Part shown: piece after piece, positions 19,993 through 31,252 of the stretch
Numbering within the stretch: position 1 is the first letter of the stretch
Layout: each line of letters starts with the position of its first letter
NCBI GenBank assembly: GCA_051453625.1
Contig: JBOZIK010000001.1
Span: forward strand, 161,187,893-161,223,960
Direction of reading: 5' to 3'
Length of the DNA stretch: 36,068 bases
Source: Welwitschia mirabilis
Taxonomy: Eukaryota > Gnetophyta > Gnetopsida > Welwitschiales
Position numbers and translations under genes: made by a program
Notes under the pieces: model-generated
What the model was told of the DNA's origin: nothing
The model's database searches: none
Seen by the model: only the letters and a program-made list of their open reading frames with translations

Positions 19993-20506
19993 ATCTCTCT
20001 AAGCTTTCTTTTAAAATATTATAGTAAAAAGATATCATTTTTAAAGGATCATTTTGATCCTAGATGATACATATTTATGATGAGTTATTTGGACAGATTA
20101 CATGTTACTTAAATACATTTCATAAAATTTATTTAGCAGGAGTAGGTAGCACACTCACTAATTTTCTAGCAAGCTATGTTTTAGATAGTTTAAAGGGGAA
20201 AAAAATGCCATAATTACTCTTGTACTTTGCCTTTGTAGAAAACATTAATGAGCTTTTCATGTATCATTCTTTGAGACTATTACTACTTAAGCTTATATAT
20301 CAATTTTAGCATTATGTATGCACATTATCCATTTTCTAAACTATCACTCTAACTTATTATGTGTATAACATTTATTTGGACTATTGTAATGAGTTTAAGT
20401 AGGGGGCTTATAGCTACAACAGTAATTTTATTAATGAATTTTTGTCATCTATTCCTACATGATAAATAGAACTCAAAATTCCATTTCTTTAGTTGATGAT
20501 TATCTT

Positions 20507-21388
20507 NNNNNNNNNNNNNNNNNNNNNNNNNNNNNNNNNNNNNNNNNNNNNNNNNNNNNNNNNNNNNNNNNNNNNNNNNNNNNNNNNNNNNNNNNNNNNN
20601 NNNNNNNNNNNNNNNNNNNNNNNNNNNNNNNNNNNNNNNNNNNNNNNNNNNNNNNNNNNNNNNNNNNNNNNNNNNNNNNNNNNNNNNNNNNNNNNNNNNN
20701 NNNNNNNNNNNNNNNNNNNNNNNNNNNNNNNNNNNNNNNNNNNNNNNNNNNNNNNNNNNNNNNNNNNNNNNNNNNNNNNNNNNNNNNNNNNNNNNNNNNN
20801 NNNNNNNNNNNNNNNNNNNNNNNNNNNNNNNNNNNNNNNNNNNNNNNNNNNNNNNNNNNNNNNNNNNNNNNNNNNNNNNNNNNNNNNNNNNNNNNNNNNN
20901 NNNNNNNNNNNNNNNNNNNNNNNNNNNNNNNNNNNNNNNNNNNNNNNNNNNNNNNNNNNNNNNNNNNNNNNNNNNNNNNNNNNNNNNNNNNNNNNNNNNN
21001 NNNNNNNNNNNNNNNNNNNNNNNNNNNNNNNNNNNNNNNNNNNNNNNNNNNNNNNNNNNNNNNNNNNNNNNNNNNNNNNNNNNNNNNNNNNNNNNNNNNN
21101 NNNNNNNNNNNNNNNNNNNNNNNNNNNNNNNNNNNNNNNNNNNNNNNNNNNNNNNNNNNNNNNNNNNNNNNNNNNNNNNNNNNNNNNNNNNNNNNNNNNN
21201 NNNNNNNNNNNNNNNNNNNNNNNNNNNNNNNNNNNNNNNNNNNNNNNNNNNNNNNNNNNNNNNNNNNNNNNNNNNNNNNNNNNNNNNNNNNNNNNNNNNN
21301 NNNNNNNNNNNNNNNNNNNNNNNNNNNNNNNNNNNNNNNNNNNNNNNNNNNNNNNNNNNNNNNNNNNNNNNNNNNNNNNNNNNNNNNN
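20507..21388. other. Assembly gap (882 N) flanked by a duplicated 31-mer
   Basis: Run of N. The 31 bases just left of it (20476-20506) are identical to 21391-21421 just right of it, which suggests the two contigs may overlap. Open reading frames across it are artefacts. Confidence 1.
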
Positions 21389-21477
21389 TCAAATTCCATT
21401 TCTTTAGTTGATGATTATCTTAGTCAAATTGGCTCACAATCTAGTTGATCACCTACTTTGTCAGGAACTGATAAGGC

Positions 21478-21490
21478 TAAGTAGGAGGCT
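21478..21490 (+). promoter_or_regulatory. Polypurine tract of Gypsy-A
   Basis: TAAGTAGGAGGCT lies immediately before LTR2 (21492). It matches the Gypsy-B PPT (CTTAGTGGGGGGCTA on the minus strand of 27610-27596) in both sequence and position. Confidence 0.7.
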
Positions 21491-21491
21491 A

Positions 21492-22978
21492 TGTTATGAT
21501 GCCAATTTATAGGAATTTGATGGTATATTTGAAGTACTTTAGGACATTGATACAGGTTTAGATGTAATTCTGTTGATTATGAAGAGACGATATGATGATA
21601 ATAAAAACATGTAATTCTTAGCATAATTAGAGGAATTTTAGGCATGTTATGATACATAGCATATTGAAGGAGGACTAAAGATGAAGAAAACTAATTTATG
21701 CTACTTAAGGAGCTTGGGAAGAGTGTCATCCTTATTATCGTCCCCACAACAGTTGGGATGACAGCTTATTATGACAGCTACACAAGAGCAGCACATGGAC
21801 AACACTTGGAAAACACATGCACACAAAGTATTAGTGGTGTTGTACTATTAGTCATCCTCATGAAATGCAAGACAATGACCTTAATTACATCAAAAAAGGC
21901 TGCAGAACTGATAGTAGCACATGGACACATAACCCAAGCAATTCAGGCGACATCGTCTCCTCTGTCGTGTGGATGATAGATAGGATGATAGCATTGGTAA
22001 CATGCATAGATAACCCATAGAACTGATGACAACTCATGACACACAACCCAAGCCATTAAGATAGCATCATTCCCTTTGTCATGTAGACAACAAACAGGAT
22101 GAAAACTGTTTTTACATTGTAAAGAGTATCAAATGGGTTATGCGGGTTGTTAGGGTTTTTTTTCCCCATCTTTAAGGTTTAGCTTTTAATTTCCTCAATG
22201 GAAATCTATAAATACCCTTCCCTCCTTCACTTCCAAACCATCTTTTATACTTGATATGCTTATGATAGAAGCTTGAAGGCAAGAGGTCCATCTCGTGACT
22301 ATAGAAAGGGGTTTTCTTAGTGTTAGGTTATGTCTCTTCCATTCAGGTGCTATTATTCTATTGTAAGCAGATATAAAGATCATTTAATTAATACAATTAC
22401 TCTTTTCACTCCAATTTTATGAGTGTGCCTTATGGTTTAAGTTAATCTTTATTAGCAATAAGCTTGGATTTATTTAGATCATAAGGATAAACTTTGTTAA
22501 GGTTGATCTTGGTTAGTAGTAGGTTTGCATTGCATTTATATTTAATTCATATTGCATATTGCACATTCTACTTGGTAGATTTGATAGTTTATGTTGATTA
22601 AAAATTAGTAGATACTCTTCTTGATTGATATGAATTATAGAAAGGATAGTCTTTGTGACAGAAAGGCTAGAATCTAGTCTTTGTGATAGAAGGATTAAGA
22701 GCCACGTGAATCCATTTCATTTGCACTTTCATTTACTTGCATTTCGTATTCATTCATCTTGCATTGCATTTACTTTATTTATTACTTTCAGTCAATAAAG
22801 GATAAAAGAACAAAAACTACTATTGGAAATCAATTTTCTAACTCTGAGCTTAGTACCTTCATTGGGATAATGACATTCAGGTGAACTCTTTTCTATACTA
22901 GCATATGTTTTCTATAAGTTATATGATTTATAGATTTTCCTAAAGGAGTTCAAGATTGCATAAATTCATACCACAATA
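21492..22978 (+). repeat. 3' LTR of Gypsy-A
   Basis: Starts TGTTATGATGCC and ends ACCACAATA, and is followed by the AAAAC duplication. Its 1487 bp align over the whole length with LTR1. Palindromic modules lie at about 21724-21765, 21850-21880, 21949-21992 and 22063-22103, with the TATA box at 22207-22214. The open stretch at 21698-21976 crosses the module array and is not a gene. Confidence 0.9.
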
Positions 22979-22983
22979 AAAAC
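22979..22983 (+). repeat. Target-site duplication of Gypsy-A, right copy (AAAAC)
   Basis: Exact repeat of 13815-13819. Confidence 0.8.
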
Positions 22984-24446
22984 ATATAATATTTTGAAAC
23001 TATACCTGTTGGATTCAAATAATACTAATTTAAGAAATTTTTAATCCATATTAGTGTTTCCATGAAATGATTAGGAATGGATCACATGTAGTTTAAAAAA
23101 CCTAAAGTATTATTTTTATGGCTCTAACGTTAATGCTCAATTATTCCATGGTTAGTATTTAAATGAATTAAAAAGTAAGAATTTCTTTAAAAATAGTTTA
23201 AATTAATCTTCAAATAGGTATCATATGTGTGAAGTTATTTTGTTTAACAAAGTTACTACATTAAATAATTTAATAGTTCATGACTAGATTATGCTTTCTT
23301 TTATTTTTAGTTACTCTCCATGAATTTTTTCAATTTACTATATTTTAATGCTATTTTTTGTTTTATAGATTAAACTTGACTAATGAAAAATCAATGTTAA
23401 AAATATTATCTATAGCCTTAAAATGTTTTATTTTGTAAAATCTAAGAGGCCAAAATTATAAAACTTAAGGTATAATCAAGTTGTCATCTAAGCCCTTGTG
23501 CATCCTTATAGAATGTACTAATGCATGCTTAGTGTGCTAGCAATAATGTGGATGATTTAAAAATAGAATCATGACATTGCTTATCAGAACATGAAATTAT
23601 AAAATATTATCAAATTATTAGTTATAGAATTACTAGTTAAGAATAATTATTTTGATAGTGATAACATAGAAATTAAGAATTATCTTAAAAGAGATGTTCT
23701 AATATTTTTGAAACAAAGAGATCAATGATAAGAATTTTTAATCATATAAGAAGAGAAGATAAAGATCTCATTTTAATAAAGTTTTAAAGAAAAAATTTAG
23801 CTATAATAGAGGAGAAAATATGACATTTGTAGTATTAAAAGTTGAATTCTAGAAACCTAAAATGATTTCTTAAAGATGTGGAATTAAATTTAAAAAGTAA
23901 ATTAATACTTTAAGGCATATAAATTTTATAATAATATTACAATATTATACAAAATATGAAACAACTAAAACCTGATAAATTAATGAACTGAGCTTAAGAT
24001 TAAAATTGATAAATAAGATGATAGTAGTTTAAGAATTTTAGATATATATATATATATATATATTAATATAAAATTTAGGCTAAAATTAAGCCCCTACCAA
24101 AAAAGGGGGAAAAACAAAATTATTAGAGATGGATAACTTTCATCATCCATCAATTAGATTTACAAATATATGTAAAAAGTAAAAACATTAAAAAAACAGT
24201 TCTTATCATGTCATAGCTATCAGTTTAAGATTGAGGATTTAATAGTTAATAGTAAGTTTTAAAAATTAACAATAGAAAATAAATCTAAACCTAGCAAGAT
24301 AATCAAAATACTATGAAAATTGAAAAGGATTCATTATAAAATGATCTAGGTAAGGAATTTCCATTTAAAATTGTTACTTTAGATATAATAAAATTTTTTA
24401 TAATCCTATTACCATTACTTAATCTAAAAAATCATCTATACTAACT
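22984..24446. other. AT-rich sequence without recognised features
   Basis: No coding or LTR signal recognised. It contains an (AT)11 microsatellite at 24042-24063 and a purine tract AAAAAAGGGGGAAAAA (about 24100-24115), which could be an old PPT but has no LTR I can place beside it. Confidence 0.5.
24042..24063. repeat. (AT)11 microsatellite
   Basis: 22 bases of uninterrupted alternating A and T. Confidence 0.95.
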
Positions 24447-24752
24447 ATGAATTATGATGTTTCACCTTCTATATTATCCTATTATGAACAAGGAATATTT
24501 GATTCTAGTTTCCATAAACCTCCTAAAATTATTATTAAATCCAAATCCCAATTGAAAAATATCTTTGATAAAAATGATGTTAATCCTAAAGTCATGTTCA
24601 ATTAAATAGTAACTTTTTCTAAAAATGGTAATATTGAAAAAAAAAAGCAATTGATGAGAATCCTAAGAAGGCTCTTAAGTAGAGCACATCAGGCTAGTAC
24701 TGAAGAAAAAACTCATCTTTGCTATAAGAAGCAAATTATAGAAAGAATATAA
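24447..24752 (+). pseudogene. Unrecognised coding-like remnant
   Basis: About 101 codons from an ATG at 24447 to TAA at 24750-24752 with a single internal TAA at 24603. This is unusual in a region otherwise dense with stops. The composition looks protein-like: a Tyr/Ser/Pro start (VSPSILSYYEQG), a Lys/Ile-rich part (PPKIIIKSKSQL), then a basic helical segment (QLMRILRRLLSRAHQAS). I do not recognise the family. It could be part of a decayed transposon or viral-type integrant, or chance. No neighbouring gene helps to assign it. Confidence 0.35.
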
Positions 24753-26175
24753 AAATGCTAATAATATTATTATAATACCCCACTATCTTTAAACTTGTTA
24801 CTATTTTGAATATTCTGTATTATTACTTAAATAGAGAATATTGAAACCTTCTATTAGGAATAAATATAACTTATATTATGAATATATTCTTATTATACTA
24901 GATTAATAAAAAGCAATGTGTTTATATGAACTTAAGCTTAATACACTTTTAGAATTATTAAATATCATAAGTAAATTATATAAATATAAAAGGATCTACT
25001 TTAGGTTGATAGAAGATATCATGTATAGGACTCAAATACTTGTATGTAATTTAATTATATGAATGGATCCATTTCTAATGAATAATATTTGGTCACATAA
25101 AAGTGGTAATAGAATGTGTTTTAAATACAATCTACATTTTACATTAATTTGCATAGATATTTTATTTAAATCAGGACTAGAATGCTAAAAGTCATGTAAA
25201 AAATTTTAGAAATGGAGATTAAATAAGTTGGAAAGCTATGTAGTATATTACAAACATGTAATGGAAGATGATATATGAATTGATCTAAGGTTTATAAAGA
25301 AAATAAGATAATGTGTTCTTAACTCATGAATTGAACAATTAAAGAATGAATATAACATGTTACTTTATCTTGTAAAATTTTATTTTATGCTTACAATAAC
25401 CTAGTAAGAAAAAGAAATGCATAGTCCTAATCTTTTATTATTTTATTAAAGATCTTTTTTTATTCATATTAATTTCTAAACCATTATAAAGACTCTAGAT
25501 GATTAAATCCTCTTTTATTACTCTAATATTTATTATTAGATTAAGATTAATATAGGAGCTAGAAGATAATTATAAGAAGTATAAAATGTAGTTTAAATTT
25601 AATTTATATATGTGGTTTTGAATTTATTTTTTTTGATTGTTATAAGAAATCAAAAAGTAAAATCATTAAAGATAAAATTGATAAATTCTTACCTTAGTAG
25701 AGTAAATCATAATAATCTTTACATATCTTATAAATTAAAAATTTTTCTAGTTGAATAAATTTAGGGACAAGGATTTATAGGCAATGCAAAATTATTTAGA
25801 AAGATATAAAGATTATTAATGAGATGAATTAAATGTGAAAATGACAAACCTAAACATAAATAAATATCCAAGTTTTGAAAGCAAGGATTAGGTTTCTAAA
25901 AAGAGTGAAATAAAATTTTTCAACAAATTTAGTTAGCAAAAATAAATATGAAGCTTATTAGATCAAACAATTATAAATGTAGATCATTAAAAATTTTAAG
26001 AATTAGGAAAGATGTTATATTTAAAACTTTCAATAACTATATTTTCCCTAAAACTATCTCCATAATTATAGACAAAGTAAATTATTTTAATTAGGATTAA
26101 AGTCTTATGAGATGCTAATTAGGTGGTCTATAATTTTAAACTCATAACCTCCTTAATGAAGGATGAAGGTCCCAT
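24753..26175. other. AT-rich sequence without recognised features
   Basis: Stops in every frame, no LTR ends, no conserved motif. It may be the decayed continuation of whatever the remnant at 24447-24752 belonged to. Confidence 0.45.
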
Positions 26176-26614
26176 TGTTGGAGTGATCATCATGTACTTA
26201 AACGATTATTTCCTTTAAATGAATATTTTCTCTATGATACCTACAAATCTTTAATAAAACACACATAGAAACACACTGGTATATTGGATTTAATACGTTT
26301 ATTATACTCTAGAGATGAAATTCAAAGAGGAAGTTAGAATATTTCTACAAAATAAGTGAATTACTAATATAATTTTTAGAATTTAAATGCAATGCAAGAT
26401 GAATTAAATCTAGATGAATGTAGCATAAATGCAAGTTCTAACTGATCAACTAACTTGTTTTCATGCAAGTTGACTCTTATAACTTATATTAACTTATAAA
26501 TACTTGTCACTTAACTATAATGAAATAAGTGATAAGTAAAATAAAAAGAGATTTAGAGAAATAACACTTCAACTAATATCTCATAATCAAAATGCTCCAC
26601 ATCCAGTGATAAAG

Positions 26615-26755
26615 TAATAGCTCCTCAATGAAAGAGATACAACAGAACTAAAGAAAAAGCCATTTTATGTAATGTTTACAACATAACAACTCCTTAATGA
26701 AGGATACATAGTCTAACACTAAGAAAAGCCCATTTTTAATAATTTATAGGATGTA
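26615..26755 (-). repeat. 69-bp tandem duplication in the Gypsy-B 3' LTR
   Basis: TCCTCAATGA at 26622 and TCCTTAATGA at 26691 start two similar units, each followed by AA(A)GAAAA-GCC-type sequence. The 5' LTR copy near 33945-34015 has one unit. Confidence 0.6.
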
Positions 26756-26834
26756 ACCCTTACTCAATCGTGATTCAAACATTAAAAGAATAATTCATGC
26801 AAATGCGATGAATAAATGGGGGACCTAAGGGAGG

Positions 26835-26842
26835 TATTTATA
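26835..26842 (-). promoter_or_regulatory. TATA box of the Gypsy-B 3' LTR
   Basis: TATAAATA followed by CCTCCC on the minus strand, the same context as in Gypsy-A. Its partner in the 5' LTR is at 34104-34097. Confidence 0.6.
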
Positions 26843-27595
26843 ATATTTAGAATCACTACCTGGATTATGAAAGAGTCATAATAGAGTAAAGGCTATTACA
26901 TTAATGGTTACATAAATGTTGGAGTTTGTTTTATATTCTTCATGTCTTCTACATGTCTTCTTGTCTTCTAGATGACTAGGTGGATGACCATTGATATTTC
27001 ATCTTCTCATGACTTCTTGTTTTTCATGACTCTTTTAAGTAACTATTGGCTTTACATCTTCTATGTTCATTGATCTTTTATCTTTACATGTCTTCCTTAT
27101 TTTATAAGTGCAAAGTGATCAATTTCCTACTAAGTACAAGAATGTAATATTTGTGCTATGTTTTTTATAAGGTAGGTAATACTGGTAGTGCCATCTAAAG
27201 GTGCTGGTATTTACTACTAGATTTTTTCTGTCTTTCAAAATGTTCTTCAAAAGACTATAATATAGCTACTTATGTTAGTAGGAAACTCATAATAACGTTA
27301 GTATAACATTTTTTTAGCATGTCATCTTCTTGATTATGTGGAAGGTCTTCTTGACATAATGTCTTTTGTTTTTTTTTTTTATTTTAGAATGTCTTTTTGA
27401 TGTAATATCTAATGTCATGTTAGCATGCATTTCACAAATGCTTCATAATTACTCCACTTTGATTTCAATTATTATTAATTCTTTATCTTTGATCTTCATC
27501 ATTAAAAGTAGTTCATATAAGTGTTAAACCTATAAAAAGAAATTAAAAACACACTTCAAACATAATGTCAAATATGACTAATTTAGCTTGCAACA

Positions 27596-27610
27596 TAGCC
27601 CCCCACTAAG
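27596..27610 (-). promoter_or_regulatory. Polypurine tract of Gypsy-B
   Basis: The minus strand reads CTTAGTGGGGGGCTA directly before the 3' LTR start, parallel to the Gypsy-A PPT. Confidence 0.7.
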
Positions 27611-29827
27611 CATTTGTTAGTCCCTAACAAGGAATGTGGAAAATAATAGAAGTAAGCCAAATTGAAAAACAGATAAAACATAACATTTAAATATAAAAGA
27701 TCTTATATTGTCAAACATAAAGTGCATATTTAAAATGATATTCCATTAGATATGTATTATATTTAGAGTTTTAGTATTTTTGGTCTATGAAAAAATATAT
27801 TTTTATTAAATAAATTCCTTTTAATTGAAGCAAATATTTTGAATATTTTAAAGATTTCCATCCTAATGAAGTAGATAAATTTGTCCTAAACTTTTAAGCA
27901 AGTATACTTATGATAATATAAAAGAAAGTAGAAGGGGGTGTACCACAAGAAAGAAAAGAAAAAAAATCAAAAAGTAAAAAAATAAGAATGAAATAGATGA
28001 TTAAGGATTTATTATGCATTAGGACTTGAGAATTTCTAATAATAAGACTAAAAAATAATAAAGTTCTCATCATTGTTTTATAAAAAAGTAAGTAAATCAC
28101 TTGAAGAAAACTAATTTGTAACTAAGAAAATGAAAACTGAAAGTGGATAACATGGAGTAAGGGGAAGATTAACTAGTTTACCTTAAATTTTAACCTAGTG
28201 ATATTCCTTAGATAAAATCATAAGACTACTTGATGTAAAAATGTGTGATTCTTTGTAAAATATCATAGTTTATCATCTAATGAGGTAGTAAAAGGACCAA
28301 TATTTAAAATTTATTTAAAAAGTATTAATTTATGTTTATACTATAATTCAATACATCTTCATCTTTTAATGATCAAAGTACTTTGCTATAGCATCGTTTA
28401 ATGTTCAACATACTAAAACTTCCTCAAGGATTTTACCTTAGAATAATGAAAATTAAGTGGAATATTAAGAAATACCATTCTTTATAATGAGTGAAGTGCA
28501 ACCATTACTAAGAGAGTGAGGATCCATAATATAAACTAGATTGTATCTAATTGACCCTTTGACGGAGTTCGTACAACTACCATATCATACTACCAAAGAA
28601 TCCTCTTGGGGAAATTCACCCCAGTGCGCCTATGATAGGATATCATGGTATATTTTTAAGCAATATTAACTTTTTATTTTATTTCCTCTTTAATTAGTTT
28701 ACTTTTTATGCACTAGTAATCTTGTTTTAAAAGCATTGATTCATCATTGAAATGAAATAATAGAGTAGATGATAGCCAACAAGAATCTAAATAGCATAAT
28801 TGATTCTAAAATAAAGTAATAAAGGAGATGGATTTAAATATTGGAATTTTTAAAGATTGAATAAGTTTAATATTTTTTACTATAATGCTCAAAGTAAAAT
28901 ATTAATTAATCATGATAAGACATATGAAATTTAAACATGAATCAAGTTAAATATGATCAATAGCATCATATCTTAAACCAAAAAATGGAGCTAATAAAAG
29001 ATTTAGAAAATGGCAAAGGAAAGATCCTCTTTTTTTCTTCAAGAGGATATTTCAAGTTAATTTCTTTTACTAGGTTTTAGGCTAAGTATAATTATCAAAT
29101 GATGTATAAATTTTAAGCCTTTGTCCATTGACCTTTTGAATATCTGCATTTGCAAATCAGAAATCTCAACAAAACCATTAGAATGAAATTTTTCTACAAG
29201 GTAAAAACCTAACCATTTAGAGGTCAATGTATTATGCAAAAGATACACTCAAGTATTATATAGTAAAATCAATTAACTAGGTTAAAAGTTTTAAGGAATA
29301 GAAAATAAAAGTAAAAGCCAAAGATAAAAACACACTAACATAAAATAATAATAAAATACCATAAAACTCTTAAAGTATCAAGTATTATTCAGATCCTAAA
29401 TCCTATTGAACACTTTATTTAAAAAAAAAGAAATTTTATTTCTCTAAGTCATGGTCCTATGTATTATATTTTCATAAAAAGATAAGGATGAAACCAAATA
29501 AAAACCAATTGATAGTACATAAAAAGTATACAATCATTTTTTAGTAAAATTAATTTAAGGTAAAGAAAGTAAAAGGATAAAACCTTGATAGCCTAAATTT
29601 CAGACTCTAGAATAAGAGATGCAAATTGATAAATTTCATTAAGAATAATCTTTTATTGAATCAACATAAATCATCATTACATAATTCATTCAAGGCACTA
29701 AGCAAAGAATGGATCCAAGAAATTTTTAACATATTTTTAGAATATTTAATGAGATTAAGAAAATTCATAATATTCAACTCAATACATGATACTCATTAAT
29801 AAGATAAGGATTTTCCCAATTTTAAAT
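27611..29827 (-). other. Noncoding 3' internal region of Gypsy-B
   Basis: AT-rich, no pol motifs found. Contains the block shared with Gypsy-A (28549-28640). Open stretches at 27894-28100 and 29057-29248 have no recognisable content. Confidence 0.5.
28549..28640 (-). repeat. Conserved noncoding block, Gypsy-B copy
   Basis: Minus-strand counterpart of 18856-18938, with GATATGGTAG, GAACTCC and GGGTCAATT in the same order and spacing. Confidence 0.6.
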
Positions 29828-31247
29828 TCAAGGATATCCTAAATCATACTTTTGAAAAGATTTCTCATTAAAGTAATATGGGTTTAGTATGAGAGAAAAG
29901 GACATTAATTTAATTATTACATAGATTTTTAAGAATAAAAGACTAAAAAATATTGGGAATAGACTCCTCAAGATTATTTGTTTTAAGAAAATAAATATAA
30001 CTTTTAGATTACATAAATGTCCAAATAGAAGAGATGACGAAATATTACCATTATCAAGATAATAAGGTAATGTTATTTGGGGTTTTACATGGAAATACAA
30101 GTGGAAGGGATGGAGAAATATGGATATATTATTTAAGTTGGGTTTTTACATTAGAAGGAACAAGTCTATCTTCCATTGAATAAATCTCCATGGATCCTTC
30201 ATTATTATTTTCCTCATTATTATTTTCATTATCACTTTTTTCATCATCATATTTATTTTCTTATTGAGTACTATTCTCATTCTCTAAGATGTTGGATTCC
30301 TCAAAGAGATTTCAAAAGGAAATGTACTTGTTGTCTTCCTTCTTATCCTCCTTTTTGTAATCACATTATTACATGTCATCCTTCTCCAAACTAATAGATT
30401 CATCAAAAATGTCATAAAGAGAAATGTGATTATGATCTTCATCATAGATTAAAAAATTTTGAAATTTCTTATGAATTGATTCCTCCATTTCATATTAATA
30501 TTATAATAGTAAGTGAATGTAGATATAATCTAGTATATCATCATTTGATACATAGTAATCCTCATCTTTTTTATTTGAATTGGTAAGTTAAAATTTTAGT
30601 ATCATTATATTGAATATCTTCTATGGGACATTGACCATCTAAATGCTCATCCTTTAAACTACATTGCATTGCAAGAGAACATTGAGATAGTTGATTTTAT
30701 AACATTAGTTATTGAAGTTATGATATAAGTTTTGCAATTCATTTGTTGGATTTTTGAAGTGAATATCTCAGTTAATCATACTTTGAAGAGTTGTGGAACT
30801 AAAAGTTATTAGAGTAAAAATTATTAGGCTAAAAATAGTTAAAGAAAAAGTCATTGCTCTTTATTGATTATTAAAATGGGTTCTAAAAGCTAATTCTAAT
30901 CCCATAAATCATTGTTCAAATTGATGATTACTTATAAAGGCATATTCATGAAACCGCTCCTTGTATATTGGTAAAATAGGATAGTCTTTGATATAATGGG
31001 AGTTGTCTTCATAAATTTCACAAAGAGAGTAAGGTGTTAATGGTTAAGGGCTTTGATTTAATACTTTTGAATTAGTCAAGGACTTAGTAAATTCATTAGT
31101 AAGATCTTGAACTAGATTACTAGGGCTATGTTATTGAAAATCCTCATTGTCATTCCTACATGAAGGCTAAAAATAAGGGGGGGAAATAAGGATATTGAAA
31201 AGAGGAAGGAGCCTAATACGTAGTTCCAACATTATTTTTAACTAATA
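29828..31247 (-). pseudogene. Gag C-terminal and acidic ORF remnant of Gypsy-B
   Basis: The minus strand at about 31010-30950 encodes CEIYEDNSHYIKDYPI, aligning with the Gypsy-E zinc knuckle (CDLCEDNYHVIKKSPL). The second Cys is Tyr and the last is also Tyr, so zinc binding is lost. Following sequence matches the Gypsy-A/C ORF: a charged helical segment, an acidic region with SNDDILDYI-like sequence, an HISLYDIFDES-like motif (about 30440-30390), a Glu/Asn-rich stretch (about 30260-30180), and TLPYYLDNGNISSSLLF in the open stretch 30100-29828. Several stops and frame changes. This copy links the acidic ORF to Gag, because knuckle and acidic part are contiguous here. The N-terminal part is separated by the solo LTR. 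Confidence 0.6.
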
Positions 31248-31252
31248 ATCCT
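31248..31252 (+). repeat. Target-site duplication of the solo LTR, left copy (ATCCT)
   Basis: ATCCT before the LTR, repeated exactly at 32507-32511. Confidence 0.7.

Larger units (their letters stand above)
18403..20506 (+). other. Long noncoding 3' internal region of Gypsy-A
   Basis: T-rich, with no pol motif in any frame that I could find. It contains an 18-A run (18770-18787), a block shared with Gypsy-B (18856-18938), one isolated palindromic module (19885-19926) and two purine tracts (19971-19992, and AGTAGGGGGC near 20399-20409). It fills the space where an autonomous Gypsy element would have pol. Confidence 0.6.
13820..22978 (+). mobile_element. Gypsy-A: complete, apparently non-autonomous LTR retrotransposon
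   Basis: Two LTRs of 1489 and 1487 bp in the same orientation flank an internal region with a tRNA-Asp-like PBS (15312), a leader with three palindromic modules, a gag-derived ORF remnant (about 16290-17757), a long noncoding 3' part and a PPT (21478-21490). It is bounded by a 5-bp duplication AAAAC. No protease, RT, RNase H or integrase motif is seen in the sequenced part. The two N gaps (592 and 882 bases) are too small for a whole pol, though fragments could hide there. This resembles the gag-only (TR-GAG) or large-derivative (LARD) class that relies on a partner's enzymes. The LTRs look roughly 85-90% alike, so the insertion is old. Confidence 0.85.
26176..27595 (-). repeat. 3' LTR of Gypsy-B
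   Basis: About 1420 bp. On the minus strand it starts TGTTGCAAGC next to the PPT and ends CTCCAACA at 26176. A TATA box is at 26842-26835. About 26185-26955 aligns with 33490-34223. It contains a 69-bp tandem duplication (about 26615-26755) that is single in the other LTR. Weak palindromic modules lie near 26958-26994 and 27317-27363. Confidence 0.75.

Noticed and set aside
20445-21448. Open reading frames of about 300 codons on both strands
   Set aside because: Created by the 882-N gap; flanks are the duplicated 31-mer, not coding sequence.
21698-21976. 92-codon open stretch
   Set aside because: Lies in U3 of the Gypsy-A 3' LTR across the module array; the same position in LTR1 is not open.
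24100-24115. Polypurine tract marking another LTR element
   Set aside because: No LTR start, partner LTR or PBS could be found in 22984-26175.
24447-24752. Endogenous plant pararetrovirus fragment
   Set aside because: The composition raised the idea, but no RT, movement-protein or zinc-finger motif is visible nearby and no Met-tRNA site is seen; left as unrecognised.
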